64,000 nt of DNA. It comes from JAAYUJ01 sp963698165 (GTDB lineage Bacteria; Desulfobacterota; Syntrophobacteria; Syntrophobacterales; Syntrophobacteraceae). The stretch is taken from assembly GCA_963698165.1 (NCBI GenBank), contig CAVOPT010000010.1, positions 290,553 to 354,552 on the forward strand, in the 5' to 3' direction. Every line of letters starts with the position of its first letter. Within the stretch, counting starts at the first letter, position 1. The notes beneath the pieces were generated by a model. It did not search any database. It was given only the letters and a program-made list of their open reading frames with translations, and was not told where the DNA came from. Shown here piece by piece: positions 42,969 through 52,174 of this stretch. A program made the translations under genes and the position numbers.

Positions 42969-44984
42969 CTAGAAGGAATAATTGAGTTTTATCCGAAAGG
43001 TGGTCCCGTCCTGCTTGAGCATGTCCTGAAGGTGCTCTTCCGACCCCGGATCGGAATACTTCTGATTGAAGAGGTTATAGGCGCTTCCCGACACCTCCAG
43101 CCCTTTGAAGAGGTTGCGGGAAAAGAGCGTCACATTGGCGATGAATGCATCATCTGTCCTTTCACCCAGGAGGGTCTTCCTGGGGCTCAGGTAAAGCAAT
43201 TCGGTGCCAAGATAAAACTTGTCGCGAAAAAGGGGAACGATCAAGTTGAATTTTGCGTTGTGCAGGGGGGAGTTGGTTAGCGTTGCGTGCCCGCTCCTCT
43301 CTCTGGTCTCCTGGAGGGCATAGCTGACCCGCGTCTCGATCCCCCTGGGCCATTTGCCTTCCAGCTCGAACTCGATGCCCTTCGCCCGTACCTCATCTCC
43401 ATTCCTGAAGACCAGGAGGTCATCTGCGGGATCCGTGGTGAGGGTGATGATGTCATGAATGGTGTAACTGTAGGCGGCTACGGTGGAGCGCAGACTCTTG
43501 GTGAGCTGCTGCTCCCAGATGAGCTCGTAGGTTTGGATGGTTTCAGGTTGCAGGGCATCGTTCGTTTTTTGGGTGATGTTGTCGCCATAGAAGAACTCGT
43601 AAGCGTTTGGGGCCCGAAAGGCGGTTCCGTACAGGGCCTTGAGCGTCGTCCTGGGGGTCGGTGTGAAGATCAAGGCCAAGCGGGGATTGACGGTATCCCC
43701 GGAGGTTGAGAAATAATCGTAGCGGACCCCCGCGTTCAGGGTAAGGTTGCTGAATAGCTGCCACTCATCCTGGAGATAGAGCGCCCAGTTCCAGGAGTTC
43801 TTGTTGGCAGTGAGATATTCAAAGAAAGGGTCAGCGTCGTATGCGCCCTGATCCTGGCGGAACCTGTTCACGTACTCCGCCCCGAGAACAAACCGGTGCT
43901 TGTCAAAGAGCCTCTTTGTGACCTGAACCTCGCCCCCCGCCCAGTCAGCACGGATGTAGTCCTTGGAAAGAACGAGATCCCGGAATACTCCCGGCTCCCC
44001 ATAGTCGTAGAGATAATGCCCGTCGTAGTTGTAGTGATCGTAGTAAAGCCGAGCTGAAAGATTGAGGTCATTGGAAAACCGGTGATCGTATTTCAGGTCC
44101 ATGAAGGCTCGTTCGTCGAAGGTGCGATTTCGGGAGTCATCGAAAACGGTTTCCCAAGAGCCGGTGGGGATGCCTTTTTCCCGCATCTGGTAGACACCCT
44201 CCAGGCTGAAATCCCCATAGGACGATCTCAAAAAGAAGTTGTAAAATGCATCGTCATCTCGGTGCTTCGCCCACCCGTTGTTGCTGAGCGGGTTGTCAAA
44301 CTCCTTGAAAAAGAGGTTTTGTCCCCGGCTGGAGTAATAGGACCCGGAGGCGATCACCTCCAGGCCGTTCTGAAACCGATTGCCGAAACTCGTGCGTCCC
44401 TTGTAAGTGTTGAAGCTTCCCGCATCCGCGGACATCTCAAATCCCTTGAGATCACGCCCCTTCTTGGTGATGACATTGATGATCCCAAAGAAGGCACTGT
44501 TCCCATACAGGGAAGAGCTCGGACCCCGGATCACCTCAACCCGGTCGATGAGATCCACGTCGAGGGGAAAGTCTGTCCCGATGGTACCGGTATCCGCGAC
44601 AATTTCATTGAGCCGGTGCCCGTCCATGAGAATCAGGACGCGGGTGTTGTAATCGCCCGGTCTGCCAAAGCCACGAATCCCGAGGTAATGGTAGTTCCGG
44701 TCATACGATGTGAAAAAGCCCGGAACGCTCTGAAGGATTTCCGCAAAGTTCCTCCAGCCGTACCTCTTGATTTCCGATGCGGTGATGATGGTCACATAGG
44801 ATGGGGCCTCCGAAAGCTTCTGCTCATACTTGGACGCCCCAAAAACCGAGGGGATCTCGGAAAAAAGGGCCATCTCGCCCCCCTGGGGCTGATCCTGCGC
44901 CGGCGGCTCCGCTGCGGTGCACACAGCTGTCACATACAAGGTGCCAAGGAGCGTCAAAATTGTTGTCACTAGTTTGACTTTCAT
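42969..44984 (-). CDS. TonB-dependent outer-membrane receptor
   Basis: A 671-residue outer-membrane receptor that would import a scarce ligand with energy from TonB. A signal peptide (MKVKLVTTILTLLGTLYVTAVCTA) is followed by the plug domain (about 50-165: APSYVTIITASEIKRYGW, LQSVPGF, GIRGFGRPGDYNTRVLILMDGHR, IDRVEVIRGPSSSLYGN, INVITKKG) and a 22-strand-type barrel ending in Phe (FRIKLNYSF). No TonB box is obvious. The gene heads the receptor-binding protein-kinase set of the island. The ligand could be a metal chelate or a cobalamin-like compound; not determinable here. Confidence 0.9.
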   Translation of the reverse strand: MKVKLVTTILTLLGTLYVTAVCTAAEPPAQDQPQGGEMALFSEIPSVFGASKYEQKLSEAPSYVTIITASEIKRYGWRNFAEILQSVPGFFTSYDRNYHYLGIRGFGRPGDYNTRVLILMDGHRLNEIVADTGTIGTDFPLDVDLIDRVEVIRGPSSSLYGNSAFFGIINVITKKGRDLKGFEMSADAGSFNTYKGRTSFGNRFQNGLEVIASGSYYSSRGQNLFFKEFDNPLSNNGWAKHRDDDAFYNFFLRSSYGDFSLEGVYQMREKGIPTGSWETVFDDSRNRTFDERAFMDLKYDHRFSNDLNLSARLYYDHYNYDGHYLYDYGEPGVFRDLVLSKDYIRADWAGGEVQVTKRLFDKHRFVLGAEYVNRFRQDQGAYDADPFFEYLTANKNSWNWALYLQDEWQLFSNLTLNAGVRYDYFSTSGDTVNPRLALIFTPTPRTTLKALYGTAFRAPNAYEFFYGDNITQKTNDALQPETIQTYELIWEQQLTKSLRSTVAAYSYTIHDIITLTTDPADDLLVFRNGDEVRAKGIEFELEGKWPRGIETRVSYALQETRERSGHATLTNSPLHNAKFNLIVPLFRDKFYLGTELLYLSPRKTLLGERTDDAFIANVTLFSRNLFKGLEVSGSAYNLFNQKYSDPGSEEHLQDMLKQDGTTFRIKLNYSF

Positions 44985-45369
44985 GGCCGCTCGATCCTTC
45001 TGCCTGTCAATCCATTTCCCTCAAATGGGTTTCATCCAAACAAGTTGGGTAAGATCATCACAAATCTCGAGGCCCTAGCCCTCCGATCAGAGGTTGCCGG
45101 GCAGTCCGTCGGCTCAATGTGCCAGCGTGGGATCCTTTCAGGAGTCAGCGGGTTGACGCCGCCGATTTCGGCCGTCCCCGATGTAGCTCAAACTCTTGAC
45201 GCAATGATCGAAGGAAATAGGCACTTTCCCTGATACTTTTGCCCTCAGTGCCTTGCAAACAGGATGTTTCACCCAGGTTGGTCCGCTCTCCCGGGCGAAA
45301 TGTTAGTCGAACAAGAACCGTGCCATGTTGCAACCCTCAGGAAAAATCCGATGACAGGGAACTCCCCCC
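44985..45369. other. Gap in island, no gene seen
   Basis: Between the receptor gene and the phage remnant, no frame has a ribosome site or a recognised domain. The promoter of the receptor operon should lie at the left end of this stretch. Confidence 0.4.
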
Positions 45370-46304
45370 TCACCCATGGGACTGGTGAATTCTTCTCGGG
45401 TGAGACGGGGCAACAGCTTTCCGCAGGGCATCCTGGTCGTCCACCCCATGTTTTAGTAAGCTAGCATCCAAGAAAGAGAAGAGATGGACTCGGATAAATG
45501 TGGGCGCAATCTCTTCACCAGACTGCATTCCGTAGCTCTCCTTCAATTCTCTCGCAACAGGCCGCATCTGCTTTGGGGTCTGGTGCGCCTTCTGCCTGGA
45601 TTTGACTGCCCTTTCCAGGTCAACCCGCATTTCTGCTTCCCGCTGACGATCGCCGCACGGTTCCACTCCCGTGCCTGCTCTCGGACTCGGACCATTCGCT
45701 TGGTATCCCCATCCCGGTAGGCGGCAACGTACCTGTTCGCCAATTCTGTCTGTTTGGAATCCCGGTAGCTTTTGAGCTCCTCCATGGTCCTATAAATCTC
45801 GAAGGCCTTGCTCGAGTTCGTAGTCTGGAACCCGAGTCCCTTTTTGATGGCCTCGTAAGTTGTGAGCTTTCGTGGTCCCTTTTCACCTGGCACATTGATG
45901 GGGGTTCCTGAAAGAGTGGTCTGACCCTCGGTCGCAAGCCTCACGGCACTCATGATGTTCTTGAGGAATCCGGGAGCCATCGTTTCGACTGCCCGGTCAC
46001 TCCTTCCAGATTTGGCCACATCGACGGCCTTTGCCAATTCATCGAAGACCGCATAAGGAATGCCCAGGATCTGACCGATTCCTTCTGCGGCCTGGCCACT
46101 GATCGATTGGTTGAGGTTCATCCGGTCGAACACGGGGAGTTCCATCGCGATGGACCCGCCAATGTTCACACCGACAATCGATGGGACACCGTACATGGCA
46201 AGATCTCTCATGCCTGCAGGGAGCGACTTCCTTACCCCCATCCCGAGGAGGTCCTCTCCGAAAAGCTCTCGGATGAGCGAAGCCAAGGTGTTGTGCAGGG
46301 GGAT
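45370..46304 (-). pseudogene. Remnant of a phage large polyvalent protein (frameshifted, N-terminus lost)
   Basis: From about 46290 leftward the minus strand encodes LFGEDLLGMGVRKSLPAGM, YGVPSIVGVNIGGSIAMELP, GQAAEGIGQILGIP and IKKGLGFQTTNSSKAFEIY, the C-terminal part of a large phage-type polyvalent protein (pattern-based assignment). Near 45630 the sense continues in another frame (EAEMRVDLERAVKSRQKAHQ then LKESYGMQ), so a frameshift is present. The N-terminal bulk is missing where it meets the helicase fragment. It is a dead remnant of a prophage-derived segment. Confidence 0.6.
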
Positions 46305-47327
46305 CGTCGCACCATCGTCTTTTGCTCGACCGTCGAGCACGCCTCTACGGTCACCAAGGCTTTCACGGATACGGGAGTCTCCGCCGCCATGGTGACAGGT
46401 GAGACGCGGGGCCCTCTCCGGGCGAAGCTCCTTCAGCAGCTGGACTTAGGCGAAGTGCAGGTGATGGTGAACGTCGCCGTCCTGACGGAGGGGTTCGACT
46501 CGCCGACCGTATCCTGCATCGTGCTGCTAAGGCCCTGCTCATTTAAGAGCACCATGATGCAGATGATCGGCCGGGGCTTGCGCACGCTCAACCCGGAGCT
46601 CTACCCGGGAATGATCAAGAAGGACTGCATTGTCCTCGACTTCGGGGCGTCCCTTCTCACCCACGGGGATATCCTGACTTCCGTTGACCTTGACGGGAGG
46701 GAGCCCGAGGACGGGGAAGCCCCCATGAAACGCTGCCCGGTTCCTGAAGATGAAGATTCGCCTTATCGCGTTCCGGACATGAACGGCAGCTACGGGTGCG
46801 GCGCTCTTGTTCCCGCGGCGGTGAAGGAATGCCCGATTTGCGGTTTCATTTTTGAAAAGCTCGGGGGTGAAAAGCCGGCGCGCGAAGTGGTCATGACCGA
46901 GTTGGATCTCCTGAACAGCTCCCCATTCCGATGGGTGGACCTCTTCGGTTCAGGAAAGGTCATGATCGCCTCCGGATTTGATGCCTGGGCGGGGGTGTTC
47001 TCCCCGGACGGCGAGAATTGGCACGCACTGGGGAAGGAAAAGGAATCAAGGACACTCCAGAGAGTTGCCATCGGGGATCGCATCCGCGCTTTGGCGGCTG
47101 CGGACGACTTCCTTCGGGAGCGGGAAACCGGGGACTCCGCCAACAAATCGAAGCGGTGGCTGCGGGACTCTGCCACTCAAAAGCAGAGGGAGCTTCTGAG
47201 GCAGGTTGGGTACGAGGTCAATGATTTCGACTTTAACTTCACGAAATACTCCGCCGCAGCCCACCTGAACTTCCAGTGGCACAGGCGCCAGATCGAGGCT
47301 GCGATCTTTGGAAGGCTTGCCGCATGA
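46305..47327 (+). pseudogene. C-terminal half of a superfamily 2 DNA helicase
   Basis: The plus frame from about 46305 encodes the second RecA-like domain of a DEAD/DEAH-type helicase: RTIVFCSTVEHA, VLTEGFDSPTVSC, MQMIGRGLRT. After it come a zinc-ribbon-like segment (CGALVPAAVKECPICGFIFE) and a C-terminal domain of about 200 residues. The first RecA domain with Walker A and DEAD motifs is absent: upstream sequence is the opposite-strand phage remnant. The junction near 46300 is therefore a deletion or recombination scar. Phage and plasmid helicases of this kind are common. An active product is unlikely. Confidence 0.7.
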
Positions 47328-47656
47328 TCAATCTCAAGGTCCTCGGAAAGCTCATCTCGAATGGAGGTCTCTGGGACAAGCCCCTCTGCCAATTCTCCGA
47401 GGAAGAGATCCTCAAGCTTGCAGGCGCCTTCGTTACCGCGCAACTCGAGCAGGAAGAAACGTGCGGCAGCTGCTGGTACTTCACCTTCAAGGGGCTCAAA
47501 GGCGTCTGCGTCCACTCGGACCACCCCAACTGGGTCCCAAGCTGGTCCTGGGGTCTTGGGTATAAGGAGTGGTCACATCTCCTGGACAAGGAACTCGGCC
47601 CCCACAGGCTGAACAGAAAGCCCAAAGTTGGGCTTGATGCAGTGAACCTACTCTAA
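47324..47656 (+). CDS. Small phage-type hypothetical protein
   Basis: A 110-residue protein overlapping the helicase stop by four bases (ATGA), which indicates that both once belonged to one phage operon. It contains QEETCGSCWYFTFKGLKGVC with VHSDHPN, a cluster of three Cys and two His that could bind zinc, and ends in a charged tail. I do not recognise a named family. It lies just before the integrase gene. Whether it is still expressed is unknown because its upstream partner is broken. Confidence 0.5.
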   Translation: MINLKVLGKLISNGGLWDKPLCQFSEEEILKLAGAFVTAQLEQEETCGSCWYFTFKGLKGVCVHSDHPNWVPSWSWGLGYKEWSHLLDKELGPHRLNRKPKVGLDAVNLL

Positions 47657-47740
47657 GTCTAGCTGGTGGAAATGAGCCGTTGCACCCCCACATACACATC
47701 TTCTATGATGCCCCCCAAACATCAAAATGGAGGATTGTGT

Positions 47741-48916
47741 ATGCTGGGGGGCATCTACTCGAGCGAGAAGTGTTCCATCTGCGGGCTCACGCTGAAGGAC
47801 AATGGACGATCCGTAACCTGCCCAAATCACAAACAGCAGAGAGCATCAACATTCTTCGTTAAGTTTGGCAGGGAAGTCTTCAAGAGATTTACATCCTACG
47901 AAGAGGCATCTCGTTTTCTCAACGGTGTTCGATTTAAAGCCGATGAGAACACTTATGATCCCAGAGATTATAAGCGAGACAACCCTCTCGGTTATTCCAC
48001 TTTGGCCGACAAGTACGTCGCGATGAAGAAGCATGACGTCACCCCCGGAAGCCTCTTGAAGATCAAATGCGATCTGAACAAGGCGCGGGCTTTCTTTGGG
48101 GACCAGAACGTCAAGGACATCAGATATGCACACCTGCAAGACTTTTTCATGGACGAGTCCCTCCAGGGTCTTTCCGGAAAGACTCGCCACAACATCCGGA
48201 CAAACCTCCGTGCGTTTTGGCACTGGCTTGCAGACCGGGAAGAGATCTCTATCGAACAGATGCCCAAGATGCCGGTAATCAAATATGAGTTAGGTTGGAG
48301 GAAGACGGTCAGCAAGGAAGTACAAGATGCTGTCGTTGAGGAAGTGCATCGAATCTGTGGTGGCAATAAGCGCATATGGTTGGGAATCAAATGGCTTTGC
48401 ACCTATATCTCTATCCGCCCAGGTGAACTGCGGGGGATCCTTGAGGGAGATATCGATTTGGACCGCCGGCTGCTCGTAATCAGAAACCATAAGACAGTCC
48501 GGGCAAAGGGTCCCAAGATAGTGCCACTCCTAGATGACGATGTGATCTTGATTCGGTCTCTACCCAAGGGCTTTCCCGATATGCCATTCTTCCGGCGAGA
48601 TGTTCCAAGCGCATCTAGACCGGTGGGTTCCCGGTTTGGTGAGAATATCTTCCTGATGTTCTGGAAAAAAGCTTGCAACAATTTGGGCATCACCGGGGTA
48701 GATCTTTATGGCGGCACCCGGCATAGCACTCACCAGTACCTGCGCCAGCTCGGAAAGACTCCGGAAGAAATTCAGAGGCTTTCCATGCACTCGACGAGCA
48801 AGGCGGCCATGCGTTACCTAGAGGTCCAGCTTGATGAATTGCGGGATGGATATGCTCTCACCAAACGAAGGAATAATGTCTCTGACATCAGCCGAAAAAC
48901 GCTTCCGCAAGGATGA
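47741..48916 (+). CDS. int: Tyrosine-type site-specific integrase
   Basis: A 391-residue recombinase that would integrate and excise the island. GGAGG seven bases before ATG at 47741 sets the start. A zinc-ribbon-like start (CSICGLTLKDNGRSVTCPNH) precedes a SAM-like core-binding domain (about 90-190) and the catalytic domain (about 210-370). Visible catalytic residues: Arg in SIRPGELRGI, a Lys in NHKTVRAKG, the GGTRHSTHQYLR box, SMHSTSKAAMRYLEV with the final His and Tyr. It reads toward the intact tRNA-Gln 72 bases downstream, whose 3' end is the attachment site. Confidence 0.88.
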   Translation: MLGGIYSSEKCSICGLTLKDNGRSVTCPNHKQQRASTFFVKFGREVFKRFTSYEEASRFLNGVRFKADENTYDPRDYKRDNPLGYSTLADKYVAMKKHDVTPGSLLKIKCDLNKARAFFGDQNVKDIRYAHLQDFFMDESLQGLSGKTRHNIRTNLRAFWHWLADREEISIEQMPKMPVIKYELGWRKTVSKEVQDAVVEEVHRICGGNKRIWLGIKWLCTYISIRPGELRGILEGDIDLDRRLLVIRNHKTVRAKGPKIVPLLDDDVILIRSLPKGFPDMPFFRRDVPSASRPVGSRFGENIFLMFWKKACNNLGITGVDLYGGTRHSTHQYLRQLGKTPEEIQRLSMHSTSKAAMRYLEVQLDELRDGYALTKRRNNVSDISRKTLPQG

Positions 48917-48988
48917 TTCTGCACCACCACTGCACCACCAAAAAAACAACGCCGACTCTTCTAAGTCATCGTTTTTACTTACTTTGTA

Positions 48989-49063
48989 TGGCTGGGGTGG
49001 GAGGATTCGAACCTCCGGATGCGGGTTCCAAAGACCCGTGCCTTACCGCTTGGCGACACCCCA
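48989..49063 (-). tRNA. tRNA-Gln (anticodon TTG)
   Basis: Read on the minus strand: acceptor TGGGGTG pairs with CACCCCA; the D-arm has GCCAAGCGGTAAGGC; the anticodon stem CGGGT/ACCCG encloses loop CTTTGGA, anticodon TTG; the T-arm is GGAGGTTCGAATCCTCC; discriminator G and encoded CCA follow. Complete 75-base gene. Its 3' 29 bases form the right attachment site of the island. Confidence 0.95.
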
Positions 49064-49181
49064 AACACCGATTGTCTGAAACGAAACTATTCTGTGCCCC
49101 GATGGAGTCCCAAAAGGGTAATTCCATCCGGTTCGGATGGTCCCCGCCGCACATCCCTCCACGGTTGCCGGCGATTGCGGC

Positions 49182-50070
49182 TCAGACTGCCTGGGGCTCC
49201 AACTCCGAGTTGACCGGTGGAGGACTGCCCATGACTCGCGTCACGCCCACCCAGCAGTCCTTCCAGGCGTCTCGAGCCCTCTGCCCTGCTCGGGCCGCAG
49301 CGGCTGCATCGGAAAACACCCCGAAAAGGGTCGGGCCGCTCCCGCTCATGAGAGCACCCAGAGCCCCTTGACTCAAAAGCCATTCCTTGATCGCGGCGAG
49401 GCGCGGGTGCTCCGCAAGGGTCACTTGCTCGAGGTCATTTTGAAGCACTTGTTCGAGCCGCCATGGCTGAAGCTGAAACGAAATGAATCTTAATGTGGGA
49501 TACCCCTCTTGTCAATTGCAAATTTCCATAAACCCAGGCTGTGGAAACCTCCAACGGGGGATTGATGAGAATCAGGGGATAGTCCGGAACCCCCATGACC
49601 TCCTCCAGGCACTCACCGATGCCCGTGGCCAGGGCAGGCCTCCCGCGAAGGAAAAAGGGCACATCAGCCCCGAGGCTCAGTGCGAGAGCATGGAGCTTCC
49701 CGGCTTCCAGGGCGTTTCCATGAAGCCTGTTCAAGGCGAGCAGGACCCCAGCCGCGTTGCTGCTGCCTCCCCCAAGGCCTCCCGCCACCGGAATGTGCTT
49801 TCTCAGGTGAATCCGCACGCCGTCTTTGGACTCAATGGCCTTGAGATAGAGGTCCGCAGCCTTCCAGGCAAGGTTGCGCTCATCGCAGGGCACCTGCGGA
49901 TGGTCGCAACGCACCGTGAGACCCCCCCCGGCGCAGAGTTCCACCTCCAGGAGGTCGTAAACCGCGATGGGCAGCATGAGGCTTGAAAGGTCGTGGTACC
50001 CGTCACTGCGCTTCCTCAAGACTTCCAGCCACAGGTTGATTTTTCCGGGACAATGAATCACTGAACCCAA
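49182..50070 (-). CDS. ispE: 4-diphosphocytidyl-2-C-methyl-D-erythritol kinase, frameshifted as read
   Basis: Kinase of the MEP isoprenoid pathway. The first frame (from 50070) has CPGKINLWLEVLRKRSDGYH, the GHMP loop PVAGGLGGGSSNAAG and STAWVYGNLQLTR. Near a GGGG run (49503-49506) the sense moves to another frame, which continues PTLRFISFQLQPWRLEQVLQ, NDLEQVTL and GALMSGSGPTLFGVF to the stop at 49182. Together they make a normal-length IspE; apart, neither is functional. Since the gene is usually essential, a sequencing or assembly slip is likely, but a true frameshift cannot be excluded. It lies upstream of tRNA-Gln. Confidence 0.85.
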
Positions 50071-50142
50071 GCGCCGAAACCTCCCACGTCAGCAAGCCAC
50101 AAGAAAACGGGGCGATGCGTCATCGGACCGGCCACTTCCCCT

Positions 50143-50574
50143 TCACTTGCCTGCCTTCTGGACGAACCGGAGCCGCAGATCATAGAGGACCGTCTTGAGG
50201 AATCGGTCCTCGTCCGGTTCCAGATTGCCCCGGGTTTTTTCGTCCAGCATCCCCAGCGTGTCGATGATCTGCTTGGCCATGGCGAGATCGACTCTCACAT
50301 TCTTGCTGTCGGGCTCGGGGATCTCCCCAAGATGGACCAGGGCGGACGAACTCAGGGAGAAGATAAACGTCGAGAAAGAAACCTCCGGCAAGGAAACCGG
50401 TCCCTGGGCCTCGGCGGAAGTCTTTACCGCCTCTTCGAACTTCTGCCTGGCGCTCTCTTCCTCCTTCTTTGTTGCCTCCCTCATCTCTTCCCCGGCGGAC
50501 TCCTTTTCAGTCTCGTCCAGAGACATCTTGCGACGGTCCTTGAATACAAATCCCTTTTCTTCCTGCTCTCCCAT
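50143..50574 (-). CDS. DUF1844 family protein
   Basis: A 143-residue soluble protein. The first 60 residues are highly charged and probably a flexible coiled region (KKEEESARQKFEEAVKTSAE). The second half (LPEVSFSTFIFSLSSSALVH, LGEIPEP, VDLAMAKQIIDTLGMLDEKT, LYDLRLRFV) matches DUF1844, a short helical domain common in deltaproteobacteria. The function is unknown. GGGGGTGAACG precedes ATG. It lies between serA and ispE on the same strand, 19 bases after serA-side coding ends, so it is probably part of the housekeeping transcript. Confidence 0.82.
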   Translation of the reverse strand: MGEQEEKGFVFKDRRKMSLDETEKESAGEEMREATKKEEESARQKFEEAVKTSAEAQGPVSLPEVSFSTFIFSLSSSALVHLGEIPEPDSKNVRVDLAMAKQIIDTLGMLDEKTRGNLEPDEDRFLKTVLYDLRLRFVQKAGK

Positions 50575-50593
50575 CGTTCACCCCCTAAAACGG

Positions 50594-52174
50594 CTAAAGC
50601 TCCATCACTTGCACCACATTGACGTTTTCCATCGAAAGAAGCTCATCGATGACATGCCTGGGAACCGGCGTGTCCGTGCGCAGGAATATGATGTTCTGCC
50701 CACGTTCGAGAACCTGACCCACGTTCATCTTTGAAATATTGATATTGTGCCGACCAAGGCAGGTGCCTATGGCGCCGATGGTCCCGGGCGTGTCGATGTT
50801 GTAGATAAGCACCAGGTGGCCATCCAGGGCGGCCTCGAGGCGGAAGTCGTTGATGCGGACCATGCGGGCTTCCCGTTTGCCCAAAATGGTCCCGGCCACG
50901 AGGTTCTCCTCTTCGGAAGTCTTCACGTGGACACTGATGAGATTGGTGAAATCCTCCGCTTCGCTCTTGACCGATTCCTTGACCCTGATATTCCTCTCCT
51001 TGATGTGGACCGGAGTGTTCACGAAGTTCACCATGTCGCCCAAAATGGGCGTCAGCATGCCCTTCAGTATGGCAAGGGTCAGGGGGCGGGTATCCAGGTG
51101 GCTGGCATCCCCGATGTATTCGATGTTGACCTCCTCGATGGCTCCCCGCGTGATCTGCGGCAGAATTTGCCCCAGCTTTTCCGAAAGGAACAGGTGGGGA
51201 CGGATCCGGGCCAGCACGGCTCCGTCGATGCTGGGTGCGTTGACCGCGTTGCGTATGGAACCGCGCAGCAGGTACTCGATCACCTGTTCCGCCACGGCCA
51301 CGGCCACGTTCTCCTGCGCTTCCTCCGTGGACGCGCCCAGGTGAGGCGTCGCTATGACCTCGTCGAGGGCAACCAGGGGACTTCCCTTTGGCGGTTCCTG
51401 GGCGAATACGTCCAGTGCCGCCCCGGCAACGATGCCCGACTGGATTGCCGCGCGAAGGTCCTCCTCCTGGACGATCCCCCCACGGGCACAGTTGATGATA
51501 TAGACACCCTTCTTGCACTTGGCGAACGCCTGGGCGTTGAGAATGCCGCGGGTTTCCTTGGTCATGGGGGTGTGGACCGTGATGTAATCAGAACGGGCGA
51601 GAAGCTCATCCAGCTTGACCCGCTCGATACCCAGTTCGTCCAGCACATCGGAGCTGATGAAAGGATCGTAGGCAATGACGTTCATCCTCAGGCCCCTTGC
51701 CCGGTCGGCAACGATGCGCCCGATCCTCCCGATCCCGATGATTCCCAGGACCTTATTGAAGACTTCGCGCCCCTGAAACCGCTTCTTTTCCCACTTTCCA
51801 GCCTTCATGGAGAGGGTCGCCTGGGGGATGTTGCGGCTCAGGGCAAGCATCATGGCTATGGCGTGCTCCGCCGTCGTGATGACGTTTCCCTCGGGAGTGT
51901 TCATGACCACGATGCCGCGCTTGCTGGCGGCAGGAATATGGACGTTGTCAAGACCGATGCCCGCGCGGGCTATGACTTTGAGCTTGTCGGCCGCTTCAAT
52001 GACTTGCGGGGTCACCTTCGTCGCACTGCGGATGACCAGTGCATCATAATCCTTGATGATTCGGCACAAAACCTCGGGAGCGAGGCCTGTATTTACATCA
52101 ACCTGGAACTCGGGAACGTCTCGAAGCAGCTGAATACCTGACTCGGCCAGGTTATCGCTCACCAAGATCTTCAT
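50594..52174 (-). CDS. serA: D-3-phosphoglycerate dehydrogenase
   Basis: Catalyses the first step of serine synthesis, NAD-dependent oxidation of 3-phosphoglycerate. The 526-residue protein is the long bacterial form: substrate domain start MKILVSDNLAESGIQLL, Rossmann motif GIIGIGRIGRIVADRA (about 145-165), catalytic INCARGGIVQEEDL and TPHLGASTEEAQENV, an intervening domain (about 315-450), and a C-terminal ACT domain (about 455-526, LVLIYNIDTPGTIGAIGT) for feedback by serine. AGGAGGTAGTG before ATG at 52174 decides the start over the longer frame. Confidence 0.95.
   Translation of the reverse strand: MKILVSDNLAESGIQLLRDVPEFQVDVNTGLAPEVLCRIIKDYDALVIRSATKVTPQVIEAADKLKVIARAGIGLDNVHIPAASKRGIVVMNTPEGNVITTAEHAIAMMLALSRNIPQATLSMKAGKWEKKRFQGREVFNKVLGIIGIGRIGRIVADRARGLRMNVIAYDPFISSDVLDELGIERVKLDELLARSDYITVHTPMTKETRGILNAQAFAKCKKGVYIINCARGGIVQEEDLRAAIQSGIVAGAALDVFAQEPPKGSPLVALDEVIATPHLGASTEEAQENVAVAVAEQVIEYLLRGSIRNAVNAPSIDGAVLARIRPHLFLSEKLGQILPQITRGAIEEVNIEYIGDASHLDTRPLTLAILKGMLTPILGDMVNFVNTPVHIKERNIRVKESVKSEAEDFTNLISVHVKTSEEENLVAGTILGKREARMVRINDFRLEAALDGHLVLIYNIDTPGTIGAIGTCLGRHNINISKMNVGQVLERGQNIIFLRTDTPVPRHVIDELLSMENVNVVQVMEL

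Larger units (their letters stand above)
38630..48988. mobile_element. Genomic island integrated in tRNA-Gln (10.36 kb)
   Basis: Bounded by 29-base direct repeats, one being the 3' end of an intact tRNA-Gln and the other the displaced tail. The tyrosine integrase lies at the right end, next to the tRNA, the classic layout. Cargo: hybrid histidine kinase, ABC substrate-binding protein, TonB-dependent receptor, and fused phage/helicase remnants. ACCACCACTGCACCAC occurs 57 bases inside the left repeat (38715) and 49 bases inside the right one (48923), possibly integrase arm sites. Confidence 0.88.

Noticed and set aside
50747..52141. 464-codon plus-strand open frame opposite serA
   Set aside because: Antisense shadow of serA, which is clearly coding on the minus strand with a good ribosome site.
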